A DNA stretch of 64,000 nt from Pseudomonadota bacterium (GTDB lineage Bacteria > Pseudomonadota > Gammaproteobacteria > Burkholderiales > SG8-39), in the NCBI GenBank assembly GCA_947455195.1, contig CANGMI010000008.1, positions 124,001 through 188,000 on the forward strand. Direction: 5' to 3'. Both the position numbers and the translations under genes were made by a program. Numbering within the stretch: position 1 is the first letter of the stretch; every line of letters starts with the position of its first letter. The notes beneath the pieces are model-generated. The model worked only from the letters and a program-made list of their open reading frames with translations, searched no databases and was not told the DNA's origin. Below, in pieces: positions 63,812 to 64,000 of this stretch.

Positions 63812-64000
63812 ATGTCACAATCGCCCGCCCCCCTGCCCCTCACCGCCCTGCCGTCGAGGTTGTCGGCGCCCCCGAGCACGCGCCGATGGCCGCTGGCATC
63901 GGACTGCCAGGGCGCCAGGACGACCAGGGCACGCTCCAGGGCATCGGGCCCTACCTTCGGCAGTGTCTTGATCGTGGCCGCGAGCCTGCTCCTGAGCCTG
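63812..64000 (+). CDS. Start of an unidentified exported or membrane protein, cut by the window
   Basis: 63 codons open to the window edge from ATG 63812. The reading starts MSQSPAPLPLTALPS, is Pro/Ser/Arg-rich, and becomes hydrophobic at the end (FGSVLIVAASLLLSL), as in a protein with a cytoplasmic tail before the first membrane segment. No family recognisable. Divergent from htpG. Confidence 0.5.
   Translation, partial: MSQSPAPLPLTALPSRLSAPPSTRRWPLASDCQGARTTRARSRASGPTFGSVLIVAASLLLSL

Noticed and set aside
1-64000. CRISPR array, insertion sequence, prophage or defence island
   Set aside because: No regularly spaced repeats, no transposase, integrase or phage proteins, and no base-composition break were noticed while reading the window.

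Overview
The window is about 65% GC chromosomal DNA packed with coding sequence on both strands. Every gene is of bacterial housekeeping or accessory-metabolism type. Several markers point to a betaproteobacterium, probably of the order Burkholderiales: the gene order msrB-yciB-bolA-PPIase, the small DUF3460 and DUF1841 proteins, adjacent aat and bpt, bamC directly after dapA, and a standalone RnfB-like ferredoxin. The sequence does not allow a genus call. I saw no rRNA, CRISPR array, prophage, insertion sequence or transposase. The one RNA gene I can support is a tRNA-Arg(CCU).

Layout. 1-4.1 kb (minus strand): a truncated short-chain dehydrogenase behind a three-gene GldA/GldF/GldG-like ABC exporter. 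4.2-9 kb (plus): a 7Fe ferredoxin followed, in the same frame and after one stop codon, by a 1188-residue iron-sulfur flavoprotein whose domain order matches a fused NfnB-NfnA transhydrogenase, then an SDR enzyme. 9-18 kb: DUF3460, a universal stress protein, an alpha/beta hydrolase, and a minus-strand operon of ATPase, fused FtsX permease, AttH/CrtC-like secreted protein, alpha/beta hydrolase and MFS transporter. 18-23.5 kb: an outer-membrane-type protein, HMG-CoA lyase, an M14 carboxypeptidase, and msrB-yciB-bolA-PPIase. 23.5-31 kb (minus): purL and a full-length 5-oxoprolinase. 31-40 kb (plus): a long co-directional run of EamA exporter, DUF2848, FAD oxidoreductase of the L-2-hydroxyglutarate oxidase type, TRAP transporter dctQMP, nnr, and an SbmA/YddA-like ABC protein.

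40-49 kb: a GltB-FMN-domain protein, an SlyD-type PPIase divergent from a JmjC-type ribosomal oxygenase, an Ala/Pro lipoprotein, an MBL hydrolase, dapA-bamC, a methyltransferase and an FAH-family hydrolase, then the tRNA. 49-53 kb: NUDIX hydrolase, truncated RnfB-like ferredoxin, bpt, aat, nth, DUF1841. 53-58 kb: two c-type cytochromes divergent from a MoxR/CoxE-like ATPase-VWA pair, then a PAS-GGDEF protein with a decayed EAL domain. 58-64 kb: an orphan GspE/PilB ATPase, a peroxiredoxin, an HDAC-like deacetylase, htpG behind a recognisable heat-shock (sigma-32) promoter, and the start of an unidentified protein.

The best candidate for an under-described system is the ferredoxin/NfnBA-like fusion at 4.26-8.16 kb. 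Next come the five-gene Att-like secretion operon at 10.8-17.6 kb and the cytochrome/MoxR/VWA cluster at 53.1-56.1 kb. Functions beyond family level are inference throughout.
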